From contig JAUPFV010000003.1 in NCBI GenBank assembly GCA_036936605.1, positions 108,695,278-108,759,277 on the forward strand: a stretch of 64,000 bases of DNA, given 5' to 3'. A program made the position numbers and the translations under genes. The notes under the pieces are model-generated. The model saw only the letters and a program-made list of their open reading frames with translations. It made no database searches and was not told the origin of the DNA. The number at the start of each line of letters is the position of its first letter. Position 1 is the stretch's first letter. Shown piece by piece: positions 28,956 to 40,949 of this stretch. Source of the DNA: Limnanthes douglasii subsp. nivea. Taxonomy: Eukaryota > Streptophyta > Magnoliopsida > Brassicales > Limnanthaceae.

Positions 28956-30371
28956 ATGGAAACATCCAACAATTCCATCTTTAAGAAAGAAAATTTTCCG
29001 GATCTTCACTCTTCGAGCAATAATCTGCATCACAAAGATACCAGTAAATCAATAGCAATGAAATCTTACGCAAAAACTCTGAAGAAGCATGACACTTAAC
29101 AAAATTTCAAGCCAATCAATGTTACTGAAAAATCAAATCACGTTGTTATTCAATACTCCATAAATGTCAAAGATCATCTTACTCAAGCTTTTAAGCATAC
29201 TCTGATAGGTAAATTCTCACAAGGTCTGCATAAAAGGAAACTTCTTAATCAGTTCTTGAATGGTCTAAGGCTGAAAGGTGATTATCTCGTAACTGTCTGG
29301 AACTCCATGCATGTTATGCTTGAATTTAATTTAAGAGAAGACCTATGTAAGATCTTGTCTATGAGGGTTTGGACTATTGGTGAATCTTCAATGCGATTGT
29401 TAAAGTGGCAAACTAATTTTAACCCTAAATATGAGTGCTCTACCACTCATGTTTGGATGATAATTGAGAAATTCACGGAGTATCTTTATAATAAAAGTAT
29501 TATTCAAGAAATAGAAGCAACCATCAGAGATTCATTGAAGATTATTATACCAGAGAAAAACAGAGTTTACCATAACGCTTGTTACGCCTGAGTAGAAATG
29601 GATGTGTCTTCAAAGATCCAGCATCATATATGGGTGGGTTTTGGTGATAACTATGGTTATTGGTTGAACATTAGCTACAAGGATCTGTCAAACTACTACA
29701 ACAGATGCTTCCACCTAGTTCATACTCAAGATAAGTGTAAAAAAGAAGCTGCGAAATCTCACGCTAAAGAAATATTGGAAAAAGATGAGAATAAAGATAA
29801 TACTAATGATTATCATAGTATTAATTCTTCTAAAGCTACTATAACAAATGAACATAAAGTATATCAACTGAAAATCAAATATGTTGTGATTTTCCCTGAA
29901 CAAAAGGAAGACGATTTTAACAATAAACAGACTGAATATCTTTACTCGGATAATGTTCAAGCTACCAGAAATGACAAAGAGACAACAGATAATACATAAA
30001 ACATATGTCAGTCTAACATTCAAGCTCAAGAAAGCAAGACCCCAGATAAAGAAGATCTTATTGAAGCAATTTAAACTTTAGAGCAAGGCTACATACAATC
30101 TATGTCATAGGACTATGAAAATTTGATATCGAGAAACATAACTCTGGATCAGTGCAATATAGGCAGCCTTCATAATTCTCATACTTATAAATCTAAAGAT
30201 ACTGATAAATATTTTCAGGAGGTTCTCGACAGAAAACTTAAAGAAACCAGAAATAAGAAAAAGCCTAACAGCCTGATAATCAAATCCCTGAGATTTTCGG
30301 GGACCAACAAACCATCTACCTCACACTCTAATGATGTTAAAGATACTAAGTTGGAATATAATAGACCTTAA
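28956..30371 (+). pseudogene. LINE D ORF1 (DUF4283-type RNA-binding protein)
   Basis: One frame from the ATG at 28956 to 30371 (about 470 codons) is interrupted by stops at 29097, 29589, 29997, about 30072 and about 30108. The segment LIGKFSQGLHKRKLLNQFLN through LMFNL-like strands to VWMIIEKFTEYLYN matches the DUF4283 domain of plant LINE ORF1. After it comes WLNISYKDLSNYYNRCFH, at the place where a zinc knuckle normally lies, with most Cys lost. The Lys/Asn-rich C-terminal part is unassigned. ORF1 proteins bind LINE RNA; this copy is dead. Confidence 0.65.
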
Positions 30372-30469
30372 AAACAAATATTCTATCTGAAGACTGAATC
30401 CTATTATTTTTACAAAGAGAATATCAAGCTTGTAGTAATTCGAAAACCTCTTGTCTGCCCAGAAATTAT

Positions 30470-32830
30470 GGATAGTATGTCTTCTAAAATTGGCTTCAAA
30501 AAATATACAGCCAATACTTCGAACAAAATATGGTTATTCTGGAACAACGACTTTTCAATTAATACTCTTATTGATAACACTCAATGCATGCATCTTAATA
30601 TCTCTTATGTTAATTTTGATAAAGATTCATTCTAACTATTGTTTACGTTGTGCCAAAGATATAACAGGAGGAACCTATGGAACATTCAAAGGAACATCTC
30701 AACAACGTCTACTGAATGGATTATCATAAAATACTTTAAGGTTATTACTACTTTCGATGAGCAATTGGGATGTACCATGTTTTGTCTCAACAACAGTGCA
30801 GAATTCAATGATTTAATTTGAGATTGTTAGTTGGAGGATGTAGGCTCGAAATTTACATGGTCAAACAAGTCTAAGTGGAAGAGACTTTACAGGTCTCTAT
30901 ACAACTACGTCTGGTCAAACTTCTTCAAGGAAACTAAGGTTCTTCACATGGCCAGAATTTGTTCTAACCATGCTCATCTATGTGTCTCTATTGCTACTAT
31001 AAGATCTAAATCTACAAAAATCTTCAAATGTTTGAATATATGGACTATGGATAATAATTTTCTAACCTTTTAAAAATCCAAATAGAGTAAAAAAATGTAA
31101 GGCTATCCTATCTACATCTTTTAGCATAAGCTAAGAAGATTGAAAGAAGGTCTTAAAGTTTGAAATATAACCTATTTTGGTAATGTGTTCGAGAAATTGC
31201 AGGTCGTAGAAGATAATGTCAAGCAGATGAAGATTAAACTCACTATTCCTAACAACTCAACTTCTAAATCTGTCTGATTTATCTAAAGATAATTCTACCT
31301 TATTGTAAGCTCTGAGAATGGAAGAGTTTTTTTTGCATAAAAAATGCTATTGTAATTGGTTAAAATATGCAAATAGAAACACTAAGGCTTACCATGCTTA
31401 TGTTTCTAGAAGAATGAAGAAAAACACTATCAACATCATCAAAGATGGAGATGACTACTTAATTGAATCTAATGCTATTGGCTCCTCTACTGAAAGATAC
31501 TTCAAAGATATTCTCACGACTCAGCCATACACAAATAATAAAGAGGAAACAATCATAATGCAGGAAAACATTGTTAACAACTTACCAAATTTGTTTACCA
31601 TTGAGGATAATATCTCTCTGTTACTGCCTACTGAAGAAGAGATCGTGGACATCATCATCAACTTGAACCTTTCAAGCGTTGTAGGTGTAGATGGCTTCGA
31701 CAACTGCTTTTACAAAACTTATTGGAAAATTATAAAAAAATATACTTATGTCAAGCTATGTCTTCTTTCACTATGCGCCATAATATTCCTGAAGGAATCA
31801 TGACAATAGGTTTATGTCTAATTTCTAAAAGTATAAACCTTACTAATTAGACTAACTTCAGACCTATAAGATTATGTACCTTACTCAACAGAATCATGTC
31901 TAAGATCATTAATAACAGGCTTATTAATATTCTTCCTAAAATCATATCTAAAGCTCAAGGAGGATATATTAAGCATAAATCTATTCACAAAAACATATTA
32001 ATAGTTAAAGAGCTAGTTCATGATCTTAATAGGAAAGCTAAGTCTAGTAACTTAATGATTCAATTAGACATGTCCAAATCTTTTGATAAAAATGTCTCAT
32101 TCTTTTATCGTTAAAGTTCTTTTATCATTTGGATTTTCTAATAACTTTGTTAAGATTATTAGTAAGTTAATCAGACCAGTTTACATTTTCTATGTTAATT
32201 AATGGTACTGCTATTGGTTATTTCAATACCAAAAGAGGTTTGAGACAAAACGATCTTCTTTCTCCTAGTCTCTTCATCATTGGTGAAGAGGTCCTAATTA
32301 GGGGTTTAGATAGTTTATTCAACTCTAACAACAAAATAAAGTTTGCTTCTAGACCTGATTGTAATATACCTTGTTTAGCTTTCGATGACGATAATCTCAA
32401 CTTTACTAAGAGTCTTCAATCTTCTATTGACATGCTTAGTAGGTTTTTACAAAACTATCAAGATGTTTCAGGTCAAGTAATTAATAAAGAGAAAACCAAA
32501 ATCATCGTTTCCAATAGATTTCATCAAACCATGATCTCTAATCTTACTACTCAAACAAGTTTTAGTGAATAAGATAAGTAACTATAGTTCTCTCATTAAC
32601 AAAATAAATAACAAAATTCAAGAGTGAGAATATAAAAATCTTTTCTACGGGGTAGGCTCATTCTTATTAAATTAGTGTTAATGGAAATTCGTATATATTA
32701 GATGCAGAGTTGTTGTATTCCTAAAAGTATTATCAATAGAATAAAAAATAACTTTAATAAATTTCTAAGGGGCTTTTCAACTAACGAGCTAGAAAATTCA
32801 TTAGACAACTTGGAGTTTTTTATGTAAGCC
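30470..32830 (+). pseudogene. LINE D ORF2: endonuclease and reverse transcriptase
   Basis: The endonuclease region (30470-31073, two frames) shows KIWLFWNNDFSINTL, LWNIQRNIS, NNSAEFNDLI and GSKFTWSNKSK, the pattern of the APE-type endonuclease of plant LINEs; the GDFN motif has decayed. RT follows in pieces: the 31318-31803 frame ends near VVGVDGFDNCFYKTYW; 31896-32114 has NRLINILPKIISKAQGGYI and IQLDMSKSFDK; 32192-32572 has KRGLRQNDLLSPSLFII and the active-site region LAFDDDN (usually FADD). Multiple frameshifts and stops are present. The domain order is secure; there is no activity. Confidence 0.68.
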
Positions 32831-33345
32831 TTGTGTTGAAGCTGTTATTCTTTAAGATTGTTGTTCATCAAGAATGCAGATGTAGATTTCTGTAATTTGC
32901 ATGGTATCTGACTTTCATCTATTTCTTTTTGGAGATGGTCTTTAAAGAAGAGCTTTGTTGTTTAGGGATTTCTCTTCAACGGGAATGTTTTATCCGATTG
33001 TAGCTGTTTTTATTTACTCTGAGAAGGCATTTTGTCAAACAGGAGCTGTGTGGTTCAAATTTCGTTATCTTTTATTTGTCGATATAATATTCTATCTCTA
33101 AAACTTATGGATCTATTTAATCGAAAACGGCTAAAATCTGGAAGGAAGTTGGAACGTCTCCAAAGCACTAATTTTATGTGTTGGTGAAGTAAGAAAATGG
33201 AACAAAAAATTTTAATCTCTGTTAATTAATTAGGGCTCTTTAAATATTTTAGTTGAACGGTCAACATTAGAGCTTTTATTTTCAGAAAGTCTTGTGTACT
33301 CTTTTTATGTTAATAAAAAATTCTATTTGATAATTTTCTTTTAAA

Positions 33346-34109
33346 AAAAAACTTATTGATAATTTTCTTTTAGAAAAAAACTTATTGAATTATACATTAC
33401 CTGCAAACTGCCCAACTAGTTAATGGGTATAATGTAACTTTAGAAAATCATATCGAATCCGAAAAGGACATCAAATAGAAATATACCATAGAAGTTCTCC
33501 CAATGTATGATGGTATGTTTTATCAGCATTGGTGTTGATTGCTGTTCGTTTAGCTTAAAAGTCAAATAGGATGCATTCCATCCCGTAGATTTGAATAGAC
33601 CTTCAAATTGCAAGTAAGTGGTCTAATCTTGCAAGTAAGTTGTTGTTACAGACCCATGTGCATTAATTCTGGATTGAAATGTGACCCTATTTTCATTAGG
33701 TTGCCATTCATTTTTCTTACCAATTTAAACAATTATTCAAGGCTACTATAATCTTCAAAAGGGTTTTCAGTTCAGATTTGGGCATTTCTGGTAGATTATT
33801 GTCCAGTGTATTGCGTATAATATATAGTGCAACTAGTTAAAAGTTTTTTTTAAAGATATGCCAAATTAAAAATAATAGACAATATATAAGGTGACTACAT
33901 CTCAACTACTTAAAATCTTTTACAAATATACCAAAAGCAAATTCGTTTGGACTTTCAGATCTAAAACGGATAAAATCAAACTAACATGTAGGAACCAATT
34001 TTATATCTCTAAACAATGTGTTCCGTCCTATTTAAAAAAAAATTCCATATATGGGAAAGAAAAATAAATTACTAACAATAATAGTAGACAAGAATAAAAA
34101 AAACGAAAC
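33346..34109. other. Unassigned DNA with a 31-base tandem duplication
   Basis: A tandem pair TTGATAATTTTCTTTTA...AACTTATTGA spans 33325-33390. The rest, to the copia LTR, shows no motif I can name. Confidence 0.4.
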
Positions 34110-34511
34110 TGTTAAGAAACAAATGCAATTTGACACGAACGATTTCAACACAAGACAAAATAAAAAATATAAAAGAAAAGAACACAAGATTTTGATGTGG
34201 TTCGAAAAATGTTTACATCTACGGATGTCGCCAAAAAAAAGTGTTTCATTGTAATAAAAAAGTGTTACAGTTTTTAAATGTATATGTTTGTATAGTCATA
34301 GTAGTCTACTTATTGGGAATAAGTAGATTTAGTAGATAATTTGTCTAGGCCTCTATACACATGGACTCATATAAATAAAAAAAAGTAAACATTACAATGG
34401 ACACATAGTACACTATCAATGATATTAGAGTGGATCAGCGGACACAAGGTACATTGTGAACACTTATATCACCAATAATTCAAGATATAACAATTTGACT
34501 CATCCTCGACA
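34110..34511 (-). repeat. Copia 3' LTR
   Basis: It aligns with 37570-37930 over its length, for example ACACATAGTACACTATCAA versus ACACATAGTACATTATCAA. It ends in CTCATCCTCGACA on the plus strand. Confidence 0.75.
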
Positions 34512-34569
34512 AAGCTTTCACTTGATGCGAATATCATTTTTTCAATATTAAAAATAAACTTCTTTTTAT

Positions 34570-35280
34570 TTGACTCACAAAATGCCCGTAATTCCTTTAC
34601 TTGATGTTGTGAACATCAATCCAGAAGCACTTCCTAAACTTCCGAACTTATAATGTTTGCTCATTATATCTGCCGAATTATTGCATGCAGACACTTTCTT
34701 CACTGTAACAATTTCCTTTCGTACTATATCACGAATAAAATGATACCTGACATTTATGTGCTTTGTACACTCGTTGTACATCTCGTTCAATATAACGTGT
34801 ATGGCGCTTTGGCTATCACAAATACTTTTGTAGTAGTCCTACCCAAACCCAAATCTGCAAGCCAAATAAAGCAACCATATTAACAAAACCAACCATTGAT
34901 CTTGTCATATCGTTTAACGACCTATCAATATTGGTCTTGTTGAAAATCAATCTAACATTCGTAATACTCTTAAAATACCGAACTACCCATATCATTGTAT
35001 GTTAGTTCTCTTTCTCTGGGCATCCCGTGTACCTGCAGACTACATTAATCGCATGTGAAATATTAGAACGTGTGCATACCATAGCATATATGATACTACC
35101 AACAACAGTTGAATATGAAACCTTCGATATTTTTTCCAACTCAACATCATCATTTGCCGATTCTGTTGCAAACAACATAAAATGAGTAGAAAATGTGATG
35201 CTAGTTTTCTTAGCATCAAATATGTTGAACCATTGTAACACTTTCTCAATGTAGCTTTGTTGAGATAATGATCATACACT
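34570..35280 (-). pseudogene. pol: Copia RT C-terminus and RNase H
   Basis: The minus-strand frames 35279-35002 and 34790-34575 contain VGSIIYAMVCTRSNISHAIN, the signature VGSLMYAMVCTRPDIAHAV of copia pol, followed by a RYTGCPEKEN segment and, nearer the LTR, INVRYHFIRDIV and a NNSADIMSK motif of the RNase H end. There are frameshifts between them. It lies just before the 3' LTR, as expected. Confidence 0.75.
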
Positions 35281-35865
35281 TATGTTCATGGTAATATCCA
35301 TCCCAAGAATCTTTTTTTCTCCACCCAGATCTTTCATCTTAAACTCGGTACTAAGTTGTTTCTTTATCTACACAATATCTAACACACTACAAGAAGCAAT
35401 AAGCATATCATCCACATTCAATAACAAGTAAACATAAGAATCATCTGACATCTTTTGAAAATACACACAACTATCATATGGACTCCTCGTGAACAATGTT
35501 GACACCATGAATGTATCAAAATGTTTGTATTATTTCCTAAATTACTATTTCAAATCATATAATGATTTTTTTAGTTGATAAACTTTATCATCTATATTAG
35601 GTTTGATTAATCCATATGGTTGTCTGACATAGATTCATTCTCTAATTCACCATGTAGAAACATAGTCTTCAAATTCAACTACTCAAGTTTTAAATCTTGC
35701 AAAACTACCATGGCTAACAGAACTCGAATTGAGCTATATTTTACCATTCGAGAAAATACTTCATTGAAGTTGATTCCATCATTTTGAGTAAAACTCTTAG
35801 CGACCAGTCTTACGTTATTAGTTTCAGCCCAAAAATAATTTACCACACCTGAATACGATAGCATG
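35281..35865 (-). pseudogene. pol: Copia reverse transcriptase, N-terminal part
   Basis: The minus-strand frame 35864-35679 has VRLVAKSFTQNDGINFNEVF followed by KYSSIRVLLAMVVLQDLKLE, matching the first RT block of copia pol. The region from 35680 to 35281 holds decayed RT in shifting frames, including a YVYLLLNVDDMLI-like stretch near 35400-35440 (read on the minus strand). Confidence 0.68.
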
Positions 35866-36335
35866 CTTCGTGCTTTGTAACAAAGTGTTCTGTTTATTCT
35901 TTATGCGATCCAATTTTATTTTGGTATTATATAACAAGTGTGATGATGTACTATTCCCTCAGATTTGTAGAACTCGTTGAACTTATGAATGTGGAATTCT
36001 AACCCATTATGTATCCTAAGACGCTTGATCTTTCTTTCTCTTTATTTCTTAATCAACATCTTTCATTTAACAAATGTTGAATATGCCTCATATTTGGTTT
36101 TCATAAAATAAACCCTCATTATCCTAAAATAATCATCAACCAGACTCATGTAGTATATGGTTCCATTTTTTGATAAAATTTTATTTGGGCCCCAAAGATC
36201 TGAGTGAATGTAGTTTGTTTACCAAACACACAGTATTCACAAAATCCCAATGATTATGTTTTATACCATTTCAACAAATATTTTTCCCAAAATAGTTAAT
36301 CATCTTTCACTCATGTGATTGAGACACCAATGGAA
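35866..36335 (-). pseudogene. pol: Copia integrase remnant
   Basis: The minus strand encodes, across frames, a pre-integrase LWHVRVNHLS-like segment near 36330-36290, a YYMSLVDDYFRI segment near 36165-36125 (the copia core has YFVTFIDDYSR here) and a YFMKTKYEAYSTFVK stretch. The DDE core is incomplete, which explains the short internal region. Confidence 0.6.
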
Positions 36336-37569
36336 CACCTAATTCTGATCCCAGTTACTTTGGTTGTTACTCTCTAAAGATGTTACCACAACATCGCCCG
36401 CAATAAAAGTCTCCTGAATAATGTAAAGCCCCTTTGGTAAATTATATTTCATACACATTGCTGAGCCCTTTATCATTTTGATTGCAGGATCGTCTACCCA
36501 AGAGTCTATTGTCCCAAGAGATATCAAGTTTCTCTTCAATCCAGGAACATGTCAACACATCACGACTCTGACAATACCATCAAACATTTTGATCCCAACG
36601 TTACTCATTTCACCAACATAAAACAGATTATTGTTCACCAAATAAACAATTTAGTGCATTGCTTTGTAAGTATCGAACCATTGTTTCAACTGATACGTGT
36701 GATAGGTAACACCATTATCGAGTACAAAAGATTTTTACCCACAATATGAACTCATACACTACACATCTCATGTGACACTGTTTTCGCTATTATTAGAATC
36801 TTTTATACATTCTGCTATGTTTCCAATATTTTCCTTTTGATTTCGCTTCTTACCTTTCAGGTTCGGATAATCTCTCTTGTAATGACCATGTTCATTGTAT
36901 TCGTAATAGTTTGAGTTTTTGGCTCTTGATTTGGACCTCCAATTTTTCTTCTTTCAAGAACTCGCCTTATTTCTATATATTTCTATAGTTATAAGACCTT
37001 CCCGTTCCATCTGATTGTTTAAATGCAACTATCTCTACTTCTTTAATTTCAGTGCCTCTTAAACAAAGTTTGATCATTATCCTCAATGATGATATCCATG
37101 GAATTCTTATAGAAAGTTGGTAACGATCTTAAAAAAAACAAAGTTTGATCACTATCCTAAATGATGATATTAATATTCACCAAATCCATAATAATTGATT
37201 TAAAATTATATAGGTGTTGAGTTATGGATATACATTCTTTTAGTCTGTAATCGTACAAGCATTTATTCAATGATAACTGGTACACGACTCATTTCTATGA
37301 GTAATTTTTCCCATCATCTTAAATGCACAAGCAATAGTCTTGTCGCCACTAATCTTACTAAGAGAATCCAACATAGAGCCATTTCTTGAAGATCATTCTT
37401 ATCTCTTCTTTCATATCCGTTGACCAACATAAGATTTCAACTTAATTTTTTAGAACGCGAAACTGGATCCCTTATCAAATCTCTTGATTTTGTGTTTTGT
37501 TTATGTAGACGCTATTGTAAATCCTAATTTCAAAATCTGATTTCACAACGCAAAGGTCGTATAACAGTT
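36336..37569 (-). pseudogene. gag: Copia gag/protease remnant
   Basis: The minus-strand frame 36539-36339 reads MKRNLISLGTIDS and ends in GLYIIQETFIAGD, the segment after protease in copia polyproteins. Further upstream, near 36866-36915, YYEYNEHGHYKRDY corresponds to the zinc knuckle CxxCxxxGHxxRxC with all three Cys replaced by Tyr. The rest of gag (to 37569) is too decayed to assign. A degenerate iMet-type primer site, TGTTATACGACC, lies beside the LTR near 37554-37566. Confidence 0.6.
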
Positions 37570-37930
37570 TGTTTTAAAACATATGCAATATGACAAAAAC
37601 AACTTAAACATTATATAAAATAAATAACATCAAAGAAAAAAACACATATGATTTAAACATACTTTGACAAATGTATACGTCCACAAGTACCGCCAGAGAA
37701 AAATATTTCACTAAAAGGGTTACATATTTTAAATGTGTAGTCCTAGTAGTCTATTTATAAAGAATATTAGACTTACTAGTTGATGAGCCTAATGAGATCA
37801 CATATACGAACAATCTAACTATTACACTAAACACATAGTACATTATCAAGGACACAAGACATAACCAACGGACACGAAATACACTCTAAATATTTATATC
37901 AAAATATAATCATTCGACTCATCCTCAACA
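37570..37930 (-). repeat. Copia 5' LTR
   Basis: Direct repeat of 34110-34511. It starts TGTTTTAAAACATATGCAA and ends ATCCTCAACA on the plus strand. About 40 bp shorter than its partner and visibly diverged, so the insertion is old. Confidence 0.72.
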
Positions 37931-40209
37931 AATTATATTTAAAAAATTAACATACTTTAAAAATATCAAAATTCCAAACTCATTTTTTTCTAAAAAACAT
38001 AACATATTGAAATATACCCTTTAAATATTATAACAATTTAGATTTATCACACCGTTCTACTATGTTTGATGCAGTGAACTAAGTAAAAACAAAACAACTA
38101 TATAATTTAGTATACAATGTTTATTCATTGTGAATTTTTTACAAACTAAAAGGTTCTCATTTCAATTTTGTTAATTAATTTTATTGTTTAAGTGGTCAAC
38201 TAGATATTTGTCGCGAATATATACAAAATTATTGTAGCGACGACGTGTGTTTTTCTGGTGGTGTAATACCGTGAAACTAAATGACACGAATTACACGTAT
38301 TTTAATTTATGAAGTATAACATGATTTTATTTTGGTATTTTTTAACAACTATATGGTTTAATATTTTTTTAATATTGTTAACCTGATTTTTGTGTTTTTA
38401 GTTTGATTACATTTTTATATATGTTTTTATTGCCTCACTAAACATAAATTTAATAATTTTTTATTTGTTCAAATATTTTGTATATTTTTTTACATAAGAA
38501 TATAAAATATTTTTTGAATTGAACTTTTTTTAGTGTATAAATAATAAAGTTTTGTTGGAAAGTTTGATAGTCAAAATTTTGGACCATGGCGGTCGTAATC
38601 TGAATCAAAATATTTTCTTTCTGTGATCGCTCCTACCACGTGTCGGTCTAGATCCACATCTATATATATTCATTTGTTAAGTCGTACAATGTTAACTCAC
38701 GGGTGAAAAATTATTATGTTGTTGTTCTCTTACTTCAGAACATTCATCTAAGATCCGATCTACCTGATCTGGCCGTCATAGATCCATTCACAATGATCTT
38801 TTGAGCTAATTGACCATTGTTTCTTACATACTGTAACAATTTTTAATTATGGATAAACTTTGAATTTATTCCATTAACGTTATAAAATCTTTTGTCCAGT
38901 AAACAATGCCATTTTGGAACTTGTAAAATTTACCATTCAGTTCCTCACGAGGCTCAGTTCATATGGGAGGAAGTGGGAACTACACTTAGCATTTAGCCTT
39001 ATGGTAAATTGTTTTTGTACTCTTTTTCAGTTCGATGAAGTTTTCATTCCTCACCTACTTATTTTTTCGGTCATCTCAACCTCTTCCCGACATCCCATTC
39101 TGAGTGGGAGTAAACTGTGCTTGGTTTTGATTTTAAACCTAAAGTTATCAAGGCTAAACATATGATACAAGAGGCAAAGTGACGGAATACATGATGTTTT
39201 GTTGCTACACCACACTTGAGGTTCCATGTATGCTCTCAAAGTGATAATCACAATTGGGGTTGGAATCTGATAGTTTTTCGAAGGTTGATCATTCGGAATC
39301 AAGGAAGACGTATGGTGTCCTTAATCCTGATTTCCGATTCAACATATTCACGTTAGAGCCTACTTCCTCATTATCTCATCAGCCAATTTCCCTGAGATAA
39401 GTCTATTTTTGTACAAAGTACAAGCATGTCTTGTTGCAATAATCGAGGTTGTTCTTGTCATGTATAAAATACTGAGTGTAATCTCTTATAATCTCCTCGT
39501 TTCTTGTTTGCAGAGCATGATATGAACATCGAGACTTTTTGTTACCTTGAAATAATCGAGGTTGTTCTTGTTATGTATAAAACGGTAAATGTAATGACTC
39601 ATATGTACAAATGGCTCTTATGAGATTTATTAAATAAGAATAATAAATATAAGGAGAACCGATCCAAAGCCCGATCCAAAGACTAACTAGTTATTTCAAG
39701 AGTTTATTTTATTTAAAAGTAGAGAGTTTGGAGTTTTAAAACTTAAAGTTCCATAACAACCTATATATTTTTTCTTTACTAGCTAGAAATCATTATTATT
39801 TAAAATAATAATAATAATAATTTTATCAATTATTAATATCTTTTACTAATATAATCTTAATAATTATTAATATATTTTAATATGATTATATTTTATTTAT
39901 TCATTTATTTATTCGACTGAATACCCTTTGGGTCTCTAATTAAGTAGTCGGATGAACTTCAATATCTTGATGGACGGAATTTTATAGTCCGGGTAATTTA
40001 CACCCTTATTAGTAGTACATCTAGTCTTTTAAAATACTTGAGAAATGAGTATCTAATTGTGTTTACCATTCAAAATTTTATTATATTTCCTTACAAATAT
40101 GTAACGGACTTCTTGTTAGTGATTGAAGTCGAATGTTCATTCGTAAAGTATACCAAAATATAGGCTAAAAACCGTGACTGATCACCGATTTTTGGCACTT
40201 GTTGCATTC
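37931..40209. other. Unassigned DNA with one short direct repeat
   Basis: There is no gene or element that I recognise. The segment AATAATCGAGGTTGTTCTTG occurs at about 39440 and again at about 39549, each followed by a nearly identical TATGTATAAAA. Short frames (38914-39165 plus, 39302-39051 minus) overlap each other and have no family features. Confidence 0.4.
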
Positions 40210-40635
40210 TTACCACTAAGGTTTCTTCATCCTCAAAACGGGTCATCTTTGTTTACGAATGTTGCATATACGGTCACTGTCGCATACCAATTAAGAATAC
40301 GGAGACATATGGAACCCAAAACTATAATTGTTTATTACAAATACAGCCATTAGACATTTCATACCAAAATATCCCTAAAATCGATTTGTTTCTTTGGTTT
40401 TAAAATGTTTAGTTACCGTATTTGTAGTCGCACTAGTGTAAATCTATGCTCCGTTTATCATCAAGAATGGGTATTTTATGTGTGATATGTCTAATGGTCG
40501 TATTTGTAACAAAAATGTTATAACTCTGTGTGTCACCTGTCACCGTATCGTTAATTGGCACGCAATAATGATCATATATGCAACATTCTTAAACAAAGAT
40601 GATCCGTTTTGAGGACGAATGAACCTTATTGGTAA
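40210..40635. mobile_element. Foldback element (426 bp)
   Basis: The ends TTACCACTAAGGTTTCTTCA (40210) and TGAACCTTATTGGTAA (ending 40635) are inverted copies. The inverted similarity continues inward (CCTCAAAACGGGTCATCTTT against AAAGATGATCCGTTTTGAGG; GCCATTAGACATTTCATACC against ATATGTCTAATGG), so most of the element is one imperfect palindrome. No target duplication is clear and there is no coding sequence. The superfamily is uncertain. Confidence 0.65.
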
Positions 40636-40949
40636 ATATGTTAAATGTTTTTAACTAATTGGTCTAGTGAGAATCTTTCAGATGGCTTGTTGTAGCCTTC
40701 AACTGAATTGTTTAAGTGTTAAACAGATTTCTCATATATGTAGAACATCAAAATTGTCAACTGATTTATTAAATGAAATAAAATTAATTTATTCATATGT
40801 ATCATCAGTTGAATTGCAATGGTATTATTTAATTTAATGTTTATTATTATTAATAAAAGAGCTTAAAAATAATTATTTGATTTATTCTAAAAATCTAAGA
40901 GAACTATGTTCTTAAATCAATAATTAAAATTATAGCCTTTAAAGTATCA
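40636..40949. other. AT-rich spacer
   Basis: No gene or repeat recognised between the foldback and LINE fragment E. Confidence 0.4.

Larger units (their letters stand above)
28930..33345 (+). mobile_element. LINE D: near full-length L1-type element
   Basis: This is the longest LINE in the window: a 5' leader, ORF1 (28956-30371), endonuclease and RT of ORF2 (about 30470-32830), and a 3' region reaching the TTAATAAAAAATTC tail near 33330. Both ORFs carry many stops and frameshifts. The C-terminal zinc-binding and RNase H segments are not recognisable. Confidence 0.72.
34110..37930 (-). mobile_element. Ty1/copia element on the minus strand, decayed
   Basis: Two direct repeats flank it: 34110-34511 and 37570-37930. 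On the minus strand each LTR begins TGTYGAGGATGAGTC and ends near AACA. Between them the minus strand shows, in copia order, a zinc-knuckle remnant, a pre-integrase segment, integrase pieces, RT and RNase H. The internal length (about 3.06 kb) is short for copia, so parts of gag, integrase and RT are missing. No exact target duplication was found (left GAAAC, right AATTA). Confidence 0.8.

Noticed and set aside
38914..39302. Overlapping frames on both strands
   Set aside because: Neither has a motif or compositional support; they overlap each other almost fully.
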